This document shows, piece after piece, positions 45,359 to 55,940 of a stretch of 64,000 bases of DNA. Source of the stretch: JAWKWA01 sp041397765. GTDB lineage: Bacteria; Pseudomonadota; Alphaproteobacteria; Rhizobiales; Hyphomicrobiaceae. Below the pieces are notes generated by a model. That model made no database searches. It was given only the letters and a program-made list of their open reading frames with translations, and was not told the origin of the DNA. The position numbers and the translations under genes are program-made. The DNA is taken from positions 62,001 to 126,000 of the forward strand of contig JAWKWA010000011.1 of the NCBI GenBank assembly GCA_041397765.1, written 5' to 3'. Numbering within the stretch: position 1 is the stretch's first letter; each line of letters begins with the position of its first letter.

Positions 45359-45415
45359 GCGGCAATGCCGGCACCACGTCGCCGCCGCGCCCGCGACATG
45401 CCCGCGCCAAGATCG

Positions 45416-46366
45416 TCACGATGCGGCGCGGGCCGCCCGGATCGCGTTCAGCACCGCGACGATCTCGCGATCGCGCTGCGCCGCCATCTCGGCGAAGTGG
45501 CGGCCGTCGGCGATCGCGTTGCAGCCGTCCACCATGCGGTCGCGTAGCTCCTGCGTCAGCTCCGGCGCCTCGAGCCGCGTCCACGGCCATTTCAGCGCCG
45601 GTCCGAACTGATCGAGATTGGTCGCCATCCCGCCCTCGCCGCAGGCGACATGGAAGGCCATGCACTGGCCCTGCACCGCCATGCGCGGGGCGGGTCCGTT
45701 CATCAGCGCATTGTCGATGTCCTCAGGGCTCGCCTCGCCATTTGCGACCATGTGCAGCGCCTCCCGCCACAGCGCCTCCTGCAGGCGCGTCGCGACGAAG
45801 CCGGGGATCTCCTTCTTCATGACGAGCGGCGCCTTGCCTGCAGTGCGGTAGAACGCGGCCGCCCATGCGACGGCGGCCGGATCGGTCCGCTTCCCGCCGA
45901 TGATCTCGACGAGTGGCAGCAGATAGGGCGGATTGAACGGATGGCCGATCACGGTGCGCTGCGGCGTCGCGCAATCGCGTTGGATGTCCGTCATCATCAG
46001 GCCGGAGGTCGAGGAGGCGATGACGGAGGCAGGCGGCACCAGTTCGCCGAGCTGCCTGTAGAGCGCCTGTTTCAGCTCCAGCCGCTCCGGCGCGCTCTCC
46101 TGGATGAATTGCGCATTTCCGACGGCGGCCGCCAGATCGGTCGTGACCGTCAGTCTGTCGCGCGAGGCCCCCTCCGCCAGACCGAGCGCCGTCAGGCTGA
46201 TCCAGGCGGTGTCGATCACCGCCATCAGCGCGTCGCGCTCGCTCGGCGCATGGACATAGGCGGTGACGTCGTAGCCGCGCGCCAGGAAGTGCGCCGCCCA
46301 GCCGCCGCCGATCGGGCCGGCCCCGAGCGATGCGACGCGCCTGACGCTTGCGGGATCCTCGTACAT
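45416..46366 (-). CDS. L-carnitine 3-dehydrogenase (3-hydroxyacyl-CoA dehydrogenase fold)
   Basis: A 316-residue NAD-dependent dehydrogenase. Rossmann start RVASLGAGPIGGGWAAHFLA, then FIQESAPERLELKQALYRQL, the catalytic HPFNPPYLLPLVEI (His) and EIPGFVATRLQEALWREALHM. The GWAAHFLARGYDV pattern and EAP/PPYLLPLVE details match L-carnitine dehydrogenases better than 3-hydroxybutyryl-CoA dehydrogenases. It would oxidise L-carnitine to 3-dehydrocarnitine, the BKACE substrate. Unlike some rhizobial forms it has no fused C-terminal thioesterase, so betainyl-CoA hydrolysis must be done by another protein. Downstream of and nearly touching the hydratase gene. Confidence 0.82.
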   Translation of the reverse strand: MYEDPASVRRVASLGAGPIGGGWAAHFLARGYDVTAYVHAPSERDALMAVIDTAWISLTALGLAEGASRDRLTVTTDLAAAVGNAQFIQESAPERLELKQALYRQLGELVPPASVIASSTSGLMMTDIQRDCATPQRTVIGHPFNPPYLLPLVEIIGGKRTDPAAVAWAAAFYRTAGKAPLVMKKEIPGFVATRLQEALWREALHMVANGEASPEDIDNALMNGPAPRMAVQGQCMAFHVACGEGGMATNLDQFGPALKWPWTRLEAPELTQELRDRMVDGCNAIADGRHFAEMAAQRDREIVAVLNAIRAARAAS

Positions 46367-46367
46367 C

Positions 46368-47168
46368 TCAGCGCCCCTTGAAATTGGGTGTCCGTTTCTC
46401 GACGAAGGCCGCGACGCCCTCGGCGGAATCCTCCGACTTCAGCATGCGCCGGTAGGTCGGCAGATTCTCGCGCCGCATCTTGGCGAAGGCCTCCTCGAGC
46501 GGCACGCACTCGATCGCCCGCTGCACCTCCTTGACCGATTGCAGCGCCAGCGGCGCCGAGCCGGCGATCCTGTCGGCCCAGTCCCGCGCGGCGGACATCA
46601 GCTCCTCCTTCGGCACCACCTTGTTGACGAGGCCCCAGCGCGCCGCCTCCGCCGCGGTCATGCGCCGGCCGAGCAGGAACATTTCCATGGCGATGTTGTA
46701 GGGCAGCCGGCGCGGCAGCCGCTGCAGTGCGCCGGCATCCGGCACGATGCCGAGCGGCATTTCCGGCAGGCCGAACTCGACATGGTCGGCGGCGATCAGC
46801 AGGTCGCACGACATCGCCAGCTCGAAGCCGCCGCCGATTACGAGGCCGTTCAGCGCCGCAATCACCGGCTTGTTGAGATTCCAGTTCTCCGTGAGACCGG
46901 CGAACCCACCGTCGCCGTAATCCGCCGTCTCCCACCAGTTGTCGAGCGTCATGTCGCCGGCATTGAGGGCCTTCAGGTCCCAGCCGGCCGAGAAGATGCG
47001 GTCGCCCTCACCCGTCAGGATGCCGACCCACAATTCCGGATCGTCACGCAGCATGGCGAAGGCACGCCCGAGCTCCTGGCTCATCGCGACGTCGATCGCG
47101 TTCACCTTCGGCCGGTTCAGCTTGACTTCCAGCACCCGGCCTCGCCGGACGATCTCGACATCGGCCAT
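46368..47168 (-). CDS. caiD: Crotonobetainyl-CoA hydratase-like crotonase
   Basis: A 266-residue enoyl-CoA hydratase/isomerase. The oxyanion-hole motifs are RIFSAGWDLKALNAGD and NGLVIGGGFELAMSCDLLIA; FGLPEMPLGIVPDAGALQRL carries the catalytic glutamate region. FSAGWDLKA, GGFAGLTENWNLNKPVIAA and the ending EKRTPNFKGR closely follow E. coli CaiD, which hydrates crotonobetainyl-CoA to L-carnitinyl-CoA. Its place next to carnitine dehydrogenase supports the same reaction. First gene of a two-gene leftward unit. Confidence 0.78.
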   Translation of the reverse strand: MADVEIVRRGRVLEVKLNRPKVNAIDVAMSQELGRAFAMLRDDPELWVGILTGEGDRIFSAGWDLKALNAGDMTLDNWWETADYGDGGFAGLTENWNLNKPVIAALNGLVIGGGFELAMSCDLLIAADHVEFGLPEMPLGIVPDAGALQRLPRRLPYNIAMEMFLLGRRMTAAEAARWGLVNKVVPKEELMSAARDWADRIAGSAPLALQSVKEVQRAIECVPLEEAFAKMRRENLPTYRRMLKSEDSAEGVAAFVEKRTPNFKGR

Positions 47169-47368
47169 CGCACTCTCCTCGATGTTCGTGGCGGGGTACG
47201 GCGGATGGGAAGGCGCGAGTCAGAGTGCACCGATCCCGCTCGCCGGCATCGGCCCATGGTGACAGCTTCGAGGAAGGAGCCCTCCTGCAATTCGACAGGA
47301 GTTGCGAATTATCGACACGCGTCGCCCGCGTGGGTCGGAGAGCCATCGGCCGGACGGCAGACGGATCC

Positions 47369-48400
47369 TCAGGCCGAGAGCGAGAACGGCGGCAGATGGC
47401 CGAGCCACCCCTCGAGCGCTGCCGGCAGGGCGAATGCCACCATCAGCAGCCCGCGGCTCGGCATGAAGCCCATGCCCTTGGTCGGCGGGCGGTAATTGAC
47501 GAAGCATTCCAGCCGGTCGGACGAAACCCCGGCCCCGCCAGCCGCCGACGGCATCTTCTCCGAGGCGAGGTGCATGGCATTGAACCACCAGGGCAACATC
47601 GGATTGCGCGGCAACCCGAGCCGCGCCGCCTGATCGGCCCACCAGCCGGGAAGCGCCTGGGCCGCCGCGAATGCACCCATGGGGCCGGCAAAGGGAAGCG
47701 ACGACCCACCGAAGGGGAGCATCGGCAGTGCCGGGGGCATCGCGAACGCCGCCAGCGGAGCACGCCAGAAATCGAGGAGCGAATTCACGTGAAACGCCGG
47801 CACGGGGCTTTCGCCGGCAACGGGGGTTGCGGTGGCCCTCGGCGCCGGATCGGCCGGCTCCGCCATGGCCGCCGCGCCGCGCGACAGGCCGCTCGCCATC
47901 ATCATCGGCCACATGAAGGCGAGGCGCATGAGATCGCCGTGAGGCAGGCGGTCGCGATCGCTCGTCACCGCTTCTGCGGGCTTTGACTCGCCCCGCCGCG
48001 TGACGTTTCCCGAAGCGTCGTCGCGGCCCGTTCGCATCGCTGCCGATCCCGCGCGCCGATCCGCATGCAGGATCGCCGGCACCGGGAAATGGCTGACCGG
48101 GCTCGTCGTCCCATGGAAGCCACCCGCCACCGGCCAGAAGAGCATCTCGAACGGATTGGGCAGGACATCAGTCGCATCCGCCGCCTCGACCGACCGTCGC
48201 GGCCGATCCTCGAGGGCCCCGCCAACGGTCCGGCCAGCCGGCGCAGCGACCTCGGACGATGCCGATGCCCCCATCGCCGCACGGTCGACGGCGCCGCCCA
48301 TGGCGGCGAGCGTTGCGGCCGATGCCATGCGCGTGCCGGACCAGGCGAGATCGCTGAAAGCCCGGGCGCAAGCGAAATAGGGCGTCGGATCGAGGAACAT
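47369..48400 (-). CDS. Hypothetical protein, possible PHB-granule associated protein
   Basis: A 343-residue Ala/Pro/Met-rich protein with no family I recognise. It has no signal peptide but several short amphipathic or hydrophobic aromatic stretches (NPFEMLFWPVAGGF, LMRLAFMWPMMMASGL, NSLLDFWRAPLAAFAMPP, NPMLPWWFNAMHLA) separated by charged, disordered linkers. The C-terminus is better ordered (ECFVNYRPPTKGMGFMPSRG). Such surface-seeking segments fit a granule or membrane-adsorbed protein. A CTGC-N3-GCAG palindrome 90 bases upstream resembles PhaR sites that control phasin genes, which is the only hint at function. Confidence 0.6.
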   Translation of the reverse strand: MFLDPTPYFACARAFSDLAWSGTRMASAATLAAMGGAVDRAAMGASASSEVAAPAGRTVGGALEDRPRRSVEAADATDVLPNPFEMLFWPVAGGFHGTTSPVSHFPVPAILHADRRAGSAAMRTGRDDASGNVTRRGESKPAEAVTSDRDRLPHGDLMRLAFMWPMMMASGLSRGAAAMAEPADPAPRATATPVAGESPVPAFHVNSLLDFWRAPLAAFAMPPALPMLPFGGSSLPFAGPMGAFAAAQALPGWWADQAARLGLPRNPMLPWWFNAMHLASEKMPSAAGGAGVSSDRLECFVNYRPPTKGMGFMPSRGLLMVAFALPAALEGWLGHLPPFSLSA

Positions 48401-48488
48401 GGGGCTTCAATCCTTGCGTGGACTTGCCGCCCCCTGCGGGCGGCCGCGGCGCGACAGGCGCGGTGTTTCAACAGCATAGCGCAATTCA

Positions 48489-48503
48489 TGCTGCAATGCA
48501 GCA
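48489..48503 (-). promoter_or_regulatory. PhaR-type palindrome
   Basis: TGCTGCA-A-TGCAGCA: perfect seven-base arms around one base, containing CTGC-N3-GCAG, the pattern bound by the polyhydroxybutyrate regulator PhaR. It lies in the 144-base spacer between two leftward genes, 89 bases before the 343-residue protein. Flanked by a direct repeat GCAATTC (48481-48487, 48501-48507). Confidence 0.45.
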
Positions 48504-48544
48504 ATTCTTTTGCGCCGCAGCGCCACGCCCGCTCACAGTCAAGT

Positions 48545-48976
48545 TCAGGCGCTGCGGCCCGCCAGCGCCCAATAGACGAAACCGGCCGCGAAACCGGCCG
48601 TCGCCAGCACCTGGAGGAGCGTCGTCGGCGGCAGCACGGCATTGCCCTCGCTCGCCAGGCGCCCGATGACCGGAACCGCCACCAGCGCGACGCCACCCGC
48701 AACCGTCCAATAAAGCAGCGAGCGCAGCCGCGCGACTTCGCCGACGACGACCGCGACGAGACCGGGAACGAGCGACAGCGCCGTCACGATGTCGAAGATG
48801 CCCATCACCTGGTCGGCATAGCCGAGCCACAGGTCGATGTCGCCGCCCGTCGACTGCCGATGGACCTCCTCGGCTAGGCGCTCCGCCCCGAGCGTCACCA
48901 CCACGAAGGCGGCGACACCGGCGGCCACCAGAAAGGCGATCGCAACCCAGATCATGCGACCGATCGTCGACAGCAT
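48545..48976 (-). CDS. Four-helix membrane protein of unknown function
   Basis: A 143-residue protein starting MLSTIGRMIW with GGGGAGGGGAC upstream. Four predicted helices: MIWVAIAFLVAAGVAAFVVVTL, a segment near IFDIVTALSLVPGLVAVVVG, YWTVAGGVALVAVPVIG and LLQVLATAGFAAGFVYWALA, with one short polar loop (LAEEVHRQSTGGDIDLW) probably periplasmic. No domain recognised; small proteins of this pattern recur in Hyphomicrobiales genomes. Confidence 0.7.
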   Translation of the reverse strand: MLSTIGRMIWVAIAFLVAAGVAAFVVVTLGAERLAEEVHRQSTGGDIDLWLGYADQVMGIFDIVTALSLVPGLVAVVVGEVARLRSLLYWTVAGGVALVAVPVIGRLASEGNAVLPPTTLLQVLATAGFAAGFVYWALAGRSA

Positions 48977-49189
48977 GCCGTCCCCTCCCCGTCGCACCGT
49001 TCCGTCCGACCGCCTGCACGAAGCGGCGCCGCCACCTCAGATGGGTGCCGGCCCGGTTCATCCGTCAACGAACCGCATACCATCCCCCGCAAAGATTGCC
49101 TCGCCCTCCTTACCTCCGCATTCACCTTAAGGCTTGTTTTCCAGAGCATGTGCACAAGTCGGAGTCCCGATCCGCTCAAGGTACCGCCC

Positions 49190-50434
49190 ATGTTGAACCT
49201 CAGGAAGCTGGCTGCAGCCGCCCGCGCCTTCCAACGCCGCGATGACGGCGCCATCGCCATCATCTTCGGCCTCGCCCTCATTCTCATCGTCTTCGCCATC
49301 GGCCTTGCGATCGATACGGGCCGCGCCGTCGTCGCCGCCAATCGCATCGCCAGCTCACTCGATGCCGCGACCCTCGCCGGCGCCCAGCTCATGGCGCGCG
49401 AGGACATCACCGAGGCCGAGGTCAGGGAATATGTCGAGCGCAGCTTCGACAGCCAGCTCATCAATGCGCGCGAGGAGGGGATCCGGGTCGGCGATCTGCA
49501 GATCTCGCTCGATCCGCCGACGGGAACCGTCCAGGCCACCGTCGGCTTCAGCGTGCCGCTCACATTCTCGGCCGTGCTCGGCAAGTCGACCATGTCCGGC
49601 ACGCGCTCGTCGACCGCCATCTTCAAGCTGAAGGGCGTCGAACTCGCCATGGTGCTCGACATCACCGGCTCGATGGATACCGGCGGCAAGCTGAGCGCCC
49701 TCAAGCAGGCCGCCACCGACATCGTCGACATCCTGCTGCCCGACGGCGAGGTGACGCTGAACAAGGTCTCGCTGGTGCCCTACTCGGCCTCCGTCAATGC
49801 CGGCCCCTATGCCAGCATCGCCTCCGACGGCGCCAGCATCGACAATTGCGTGTTCGAGCGCGTCGGCGCGCATGCCTATTCGGAGGATCCGCCCGGCCCT
49901 GGCGACTATTCCGGCGCCGAGGATCCGATGAGTCCCTCAAATCCCAACTATTCCTGCCCGGCGCCGACCGTCCTCCCGCTCACCAACTCCAAGGCGACGC
50001 TGCTCACCACCGTCAACAGTTACAGTGCCTTCGGCGGCACGGCGGGCCATATCGGCATCGCCTGGGGCTGGTACACCATCTCGCCGAGCTGGGCGGGCAT
50101 CTGGCCGGCCGGGAGCGAGCCGCAGGACTACACCAATGCCGACTATACCAAGGCGGTGCTGATCATGACCGACGGCGAGTTCAACACCAGCTATGCCAAT
50201 GGCGCGATGAACGCCACCTCGTCCGATCAGGCGCTCGATCTGTGCGAGGCGATACGCGATGCCGGCGTGCAGGTGTTCACGGTCGCCTTCCAGGCGCCGG
50301 CGACCGCCGAGCAGATGCTGCGCGATTGCTCGGCGAGCACCTCCAACTTCTTCGTCGCTGACAACACCGCCGAGCTCCGCGAGGCGTTCCAGACGATCGC
50401 CACCCGCCTGCAGAAGCTGCGGCTGACTAGGTAG
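49190..50434 (+). CDS. TadG-like pilus assembly protein with von Willebrand factor A domain
   Basis: A 414-residue protein. The N-terminal Tad segment, RRDDGAIAIIFGLALILIVFAIGLAIDTGR, is a class III/TadE-type signal anchor followed by AANRIASSLDAATLAGAQL. Residues ~145-410 are a vWA domain with the metal site ELAMVLDITGSMDTGGKL (DxTGSM variant of MIDAS) and later VLIMTDGEFN. Two cysteine-containing inserts (SIDNCVFERVG, NYSCPAPTVL) may form disulfides outside the cell. Such proteins belong to tight-adherence (Flp) pili or act as stand-alone surface proteins; no other tad genes are nearby, so it is an orphan. Confidence 0.88.
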   Translation: MLNLRKLAAAARAFQRRDDGAIAIIFGLALILIVFAIGLAIDTGRAVVAANRIASSLDAATLAGAQLMAREDITEAEVREYVERSFDSQLINAREEGIRVGDLQISLDPPTGTVQATVGFSVPLTFSAVLGKSTMSGTRSSTAIFKLKGVELAMVLDITGSMDTGGKLSALKQAATDIVDILLPDGEVTLNKVSLVPYSASVNAGPYASIASDGASIDNCVFERVGAHAYSEDPPGPGDYSGAEDPMSPSNPNYSCPAPTVLPLTNSKATLLTTVNSYSAFGGTAGHIGIAWGWYTISPSWAGIWPAGSEPQDYTNADYTKAVLIMTDGEFNTSYANGAMNATSSDQALDLCEAIRDAGVQVFTVAFQAPATAEQMLRDCSASTSNFFVADNTAELREAFQTIATRLQKLRLTR

Positions 50435-50544
50435 AGGCAGGACGACTTCGGACGGCCCCTTCGCGCAGGTCCCCTCCGCGCGCTTTCCATGAGCGCGCGC
50501 GACGCGCAGTCCTTCCATCGCTCGCGCAACGCGGAAAGCCTTCC

Positions 50545-50576
50545 GGCGCGGAATGTGTCATTGCACACTCCGCGCC
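50545..50576. terminator. Bidirectional hairpin between tadG-like gene and acs
   Basis: GGCGCGGAATGTG - TCATTG - CACACTCCGCGCC pairs 12 of 13 bases and lies between two converging stop codons (110 bases from the rightward, 40 from the leftward). No T tract follows on either strand. Confidence 0.5.
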
Positions 50577-50616
50577 AGGGCCGGGATCGGGGAGCCAGGC
50601 CAAGGCTGGCCGGCGA

Positions 50617-52560
<1,944 letters not shown>

Positions 52561-52880
52561 CGGGACGTCTCCTCATCGACCGTTTCCGCCGGTGAGCGTC
52601 CGTTCCGGGCGGAACGGAGCCTCCGAAACCCGCCGGCGCCGCTCCGCGGCGACGCCCGGCCGGAGGGACTGATCGCGGCGATCCGGCGGCCGAAAGGCCG
52701 CGGTCGTCCGCCCTCCCCCCAAATTTTGCGGCATTATGAAGGGGGGCCCATGGGGCGGCAACCGAGTCGTTTGTCGGGGAGGTCGGCTTCGCCTATGGAT
52801 GGCGGCCCCTTCGTCGCCGGCTGCGGCCGGGGGTGGCCGTCCGCTCGGCCCTGCCCTTCCAGGTCGAGGACCAATCGCCC
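52561..52880. other. Divergent spacer with hairpins upstream of acs
   Basis: No gene. Two strong inverted repeats lie before acs: TCCGTTCC-GGGC-GGAACGGA (52599-52618, 8-bp stem, 38 bases before the start) and GCGGCC-GAAA-GGCCGC (52686-52701, GNRA-type loop). They may structure the acs leader RNA or bind a regulator. A CCCCCC run at 52714-52720 follows. Confidence 0.4.
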
Positions 52881-53816
52881 ATGTCGCCACTCGTCCAGGT
52901 GCTCTGCGTCATCGGGCTCGGCCTCTTCTGGGGCCTGTCGCCGCCCTTCTACCGGCTGATGGGCGATGCCGGCATCCCGATCACCCACATCATCGTGCTG
53001 TCGGGCCTCGGCGTCGGCATCGGCCTGTGGGTCGTGCGCGCGCTCGTCGAGCGCCGCCTTGCGATCGGCTGGCGGGCGATGGCCTACGGCCTCGGCTGCG
53101 GCATCCTGATGAACGTGCCCTTCGCCTTCAGCCTCTTCGTCATCCTCAAGATCCCGGTGCCGGTCTATGGCGTCGCCGTCGCCACCGCGCCCCTGTGGTC
53201 CTACGCCCTTGCCATCGTGCTCAGGCGCGAGCAGGCCCATCCGATCCGGCTCGCCGCACTCGGCGTCGGTTTCCTGTCGAGTGTCGTGCTGATCGTCACC
53301 CGGGCTGGAAGCGGCAGCGGACCGGGTCTCGACGCCTGGGCGCTCGCCGCCTTCGTCAGCCCTTTCCTCTACGCCTTCTACAACCACTTCGCCGCCGTCG
53401 CCTGGCCCAAGGGCATGGACACCATGACCGCCGGCACGGTCGAGAGCCTTGCCTCGGCCCTACTCGTTCTGCCGGTGATGGCCATTCTCGACTGGCCGAA
53501 GGGCACGGCCGACTTCCATTCGGGCTACTGGCTCCTCGTCGCCATCACCGTGGTCTGGCTGATCGAGCGTATCGCCTTTTTCACGATGATCCGTCACGCC
53601 GGCCCAGTCACGACGGTGCAGGCGGTCTATGTCTCGACGCCGGCTGCCGTCGGCTTCGGCGCGCTGCTCGTCGGCGATCAGCTCGACCGCTGGATCTTCG
53701 TCAGCCTCGCCCTGCTGCTCGGCGCGCTCTGGCTGAACAATCTCGCGCTCGCCCGCCCGCGCCTGCCGGCCGCTGCGATCGAGGCGGGAGGTAATCCGCG
53801 CGGCGTCAGCGAATGA
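52881..53816 (+). CDS. DMT superfamily transporter (EamA family)
   Basis: A 311-residue inner-membrane protein with ten predicted helices in two five-helix repeats, as in the drug/metabolite transporter (EamA) family: LCVIGLGLFWGLSPPFYRLMG at the start, ATAPLWSYALAIVLRREQ at the end of the first repeat, and VSTPAAVGFGALLVGDQL in the second. Substrate unknown. Start at MSPLVQV; its 3' end overlaps the convergent HAD gene by 11 bases. Confidence 0.88.
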   Translation: MSPLVQVLCVIGLGLFWGLSPPFYRLMGDAGIPITHIIVLSGLGVGIGLWVVRALVERRLAIGWRAMAYGLGCGILMNVPFAFSLFVILKIPVPVYGVAVATAPLWSYALAIVLRREQAHPIRLAALGVGFLSSVVLIVTRAGSGSGPGLDAWALAAFVSPFLYAFYNHFAAVAWPKGMDTMTAGTVESLASALLVLPVMAILDWPKGTADFHSGYWLLVAITVVWLIERIAFFTMIRHAGPVTTVQAVYVSTPAAVGFGALLVGDQLDRWIFVSLALLLGALWLNNLALARPRLPAAAIEAGGNPRGVSE

Positions 53817-54462
53817 GGGCTGCAAGCTCGTCGGCGCTGGCGACGGCCGCCACCGCCCCGGCTGCGATCAGCGCCGCCCCGTGCCCCTCGCGGCAATGGC
53901 TGCCGCCGGTAAAGCCGATCACCCGCATGCCGGCCCTGACCCCGGCCTCGACCCCCGCGCGGCTGTCCTCGACGACGACGCAGTCGGCCGGATCGCCCCC
54001 GAGCTCGGCCGCGGCATGGAGGAACAGATCGGGCCAAGGCTTGCCGCGCGGAACGAGGCTCGCCGAATAGATGTGCCGGCCGAAACGCGACACGAGCCCG
54101 GTCACCTCGAGACCCTTCATCAGCTTGTCGGGCGTGCTCGAGGAAGCGACCGCGCGCGGCCGGTCGTCGGCATCGAGCAGTCGGGCGATTCCCTCGATGG
54201 CGCCGAGCTCGCGCTCGTAGCGGGCCAGCAGCCGCGCCGTCGCGCTCGATGCGACCTCACGAGGGACGGGTCGGCCGAACTGCTCGGCGAGCCGCGCCGC
54301 CATCGAGCGGTCGGTGACGCCGGTGAAACGGCCGGCGAGATCCTCCGGCGTCACGGGAAAGCCGTGCTCGTTCAGCACCTCGGCCCAGGCTGTGTTGGCG
54401 AGGGGCTCAGAATCGATCAGCACGCCGTCGCAGTCGAAGATGAGGAAACCGGCGTCGCGCAT
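53806..54462 (-). CDS. HAD family phosphatase (subfamily IA)
   Basis: A 218-residue HAD hydrolase with nucleophile motif FLIFDCDGVLIDSEPLANTA, cap domain (VTPEDLAGRFTGVTDRSM), motif II AVASSSTPDKLMKGLEVTGL, motif III VPRGKPWPDLFLHAA and motif IV DCVVVEDSRAGVEAG. This is the phosphoglycolate phosphatase / beta-phosphoglucomutase / sugar phosphatase group; the exact phosphate ester cannot be told. Start at MRDAGFL. It is followed by a DUF1761 gene upstream on the same strand. Confidence 0.9.
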   Translation of the reverse strand: MRDAGFLIFDCDGVLIDSEPLANTAWAEVLNEHGFPVTPEDLAGRFTGVTDRSMAARLAEQFGRPVPREVASSATARLLARYERELGAIEGIARLLDADDRPRAVASSSTPDKLMKGLEVTGLVSRFGRHIYSASLVPRGKPWPDLFLHAAAELGGDPADCVVVEDSRAGVEAGVRAGMRVIGFTGGSHCREGHGAALIAAGAVAAVASADELAALIR

Positions 54463-54467
54463 GGCGC

Positions 54468-54887
54468 TCAGGTGCCGAACAGGCCGATGACGAGGCCCTG
54501 GATCAGCAGGACGCCAAGCCAATGGCCGCCGTCGATCAGCGTCAGCATGCGCTTCGACTGCTGGAAGGCATGGTTGGTGGCGAGGCTGGTCGCAATGAAA
54601 CCGGCCCAGACGAAGAGGGCCGAGATCATGCCGTTCTTCGGCGTCACATTGCCCGGCCCCAGATGGCCGATGAGGCCCGCCAGCACATAGGCCATGACGA
54701 CCTGCGCGAGCGCGGCGACCACGAAGGGCACCGGCGAGGGTCCGCCTCCACCGCGGATCTCCGCCTCCGTCCGTCCGAGGGCGGCGAGCCAGGGCTTGGA
54801 GAGCGCCATATACCAGACCGAGCCGAACACATAGCTGGCGATGGCAGCGACCACGACGGCGAGATAGCTGATGCCTGCGAATGCCAT
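54468..54887 (-). CDS. DUF1761 family membrane protein
   Basis: A 139-residue protein of four helices with the DUF1761 pattern: YLAVVVAAIASYVFGSVWYMALSKPW, a middle helix VVAALAQVVMAYVLAGLIGHLG, then FVWAGFIATSLATNHAFQ and GGHWLGVLLIQGLVIGLFG. Start with AAGGAAGCGC upstream. Function of the family is unknown. A second, longer DUF1761 paralogue is the next gene upstream. Confidence 0.85.
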   Translation of the reverse strand: MAFAGISYLAVVVAAIASYVFGSVWYMALSKPWLAALGRTEAEIRGGGGPSPVPFVVAALAQVVMAYVLAGLIGHLGPGNVTPKNGMISALFVWAGFIATSLATNHAFQQSKRMLTLIDGGHWLGVLLIQGLVIGLFGT

Positions 54888-55088
54888 GTTGCGCTTCCTT
54901 GAGCTGGGCGAGGGGCGTAGACGGCAGGTCTGCGAGACTAGAGCCTGATCGATTGACATGCGAGCGCCCGCGCGAGCATCGAAGGCGTCAATCGGACTCT
55001 ACGCAAGACATTCAGAGCATGTCCGACACGGTCGAACCGATTCCAACTATGTCGGATTTGGTCTAGCACGGCTCGCCGCCTGCCGCCG

Positions 55089-55697
55089 TCAATTGCTTGA
55101 GCTGCCCGAGGAGATCGTCTTCACCGGGTTTGCAACCGGCGTCGGCGTGCCGGCCGTCGCAGCCTCGCTCTCGCCCGCCGTCCCACTGGCGGTCGACTCG
55201 AACCCGGCAGGCACTGCCGCCGTCCGCGCACTGGTGCCGATGCCCAACTCGCTGAAGCCGCCGATGATCGCTCCCATCGCCACCAGCACCAGCAGCCAGT
55301 GGATGCCGTCGACGAGAGCGAGGCCGAGCCGGTTGCCGAGATTGGCGTAGTTGACGAGGATGGTCGACATCACGAAGCCGAGCCACAGCAGGAAGGCGGT
55401 ATGGATGCCGCCGAGCGCGCTCATGGCTCCGAGCTTCTCCATGAAGGTGCCGAGCATCACCGTCATGATGATCTGCGCGAGGCCGCCGAAGATCTGCCGG
55501 CGCGGCGAGAATTGGCCGCGCACGCCCTCTCCCGCCGCCGATTTCCAGAACTTGCCGGCAAGCCCGTACCAGATCCAGCCGACCACCCAGCCCCCGACCA
55601 GGGCAGCGAGCACCGCCGTCGAGTTGATCTGATTGAAATAGTCGACGATGCCCGGAATGACCGACATCAGCTTCGACTTCAGGCCCTCGAAATCCAT
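55089..55697 (-). CDS. DUF1761 family membrane protein with extended C-terminus
   Basis: A 202-residue paralogue of the neighbouring gene: STAVLAALVGGWVVGWIWYGLAGKFW corresponds to the first helix of DUF1761, followed by FGGLAQIIMTVMLGTFMEKLG, TAFLLWLGFVMSTILVNYAN and DGIHWLLVLVAMGAIIGGF. It adds a 20-residue N-terminal segment and a polar, Ser/Thr/Ala-rich C-terminal tail of about 45 residues. Start MDFEGL has GGGAGGCAGG upstream. The 200-base gap suggests separate transcription from the shorter copy. Confidence 0.85.
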   Translation of the reverse strand: MDFEGLKSKLMSVIPGIVDYFNQINSTAVLAALVGGWVVGWIWYGLAGKFWKSAAGEGVRGQFSPRRQIFGGLAQIIMTVMLGTFMEKLGAMSALGGIHTAFLLWLGFVMSTILVNYANLGNRLGLALVDGIHWLLVLVAMGAIIGGFSELGIGTSARTAAVPAGFESTASGTAGESEAATAGTPTPVANPVKTISSGSSSN

Positions 55698-55940
55698 GAT
55701 CGCCTGCCTCCCCGATCCCTCTGGCGGTGCCTCGGTCGAACGCTCCCGCTCGCGGGGCGGGCAGCCCCGCCGGCACATGGCGGTCGTCCGGACTGGCGCC
55801 GCTTCTACACCGTGATCATGGCAGAAGGAATGCGCCCGGCCCGCGAACATGGGGACAGGACGAGGCGGCGGGGCGCCGATCCTCTGCACCGTCAGGGGTC
55901 TGCCCGGCTCCTCCCCGCACCTCCGGGCCATGCCGTCCCG

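Noticed and set aside
55063..55776. 237-codon leftward frame over the DUF1761 gene
   Set aside because: Another frame of the same DNA encodes the DUF1761 helices with a good ribosome site.
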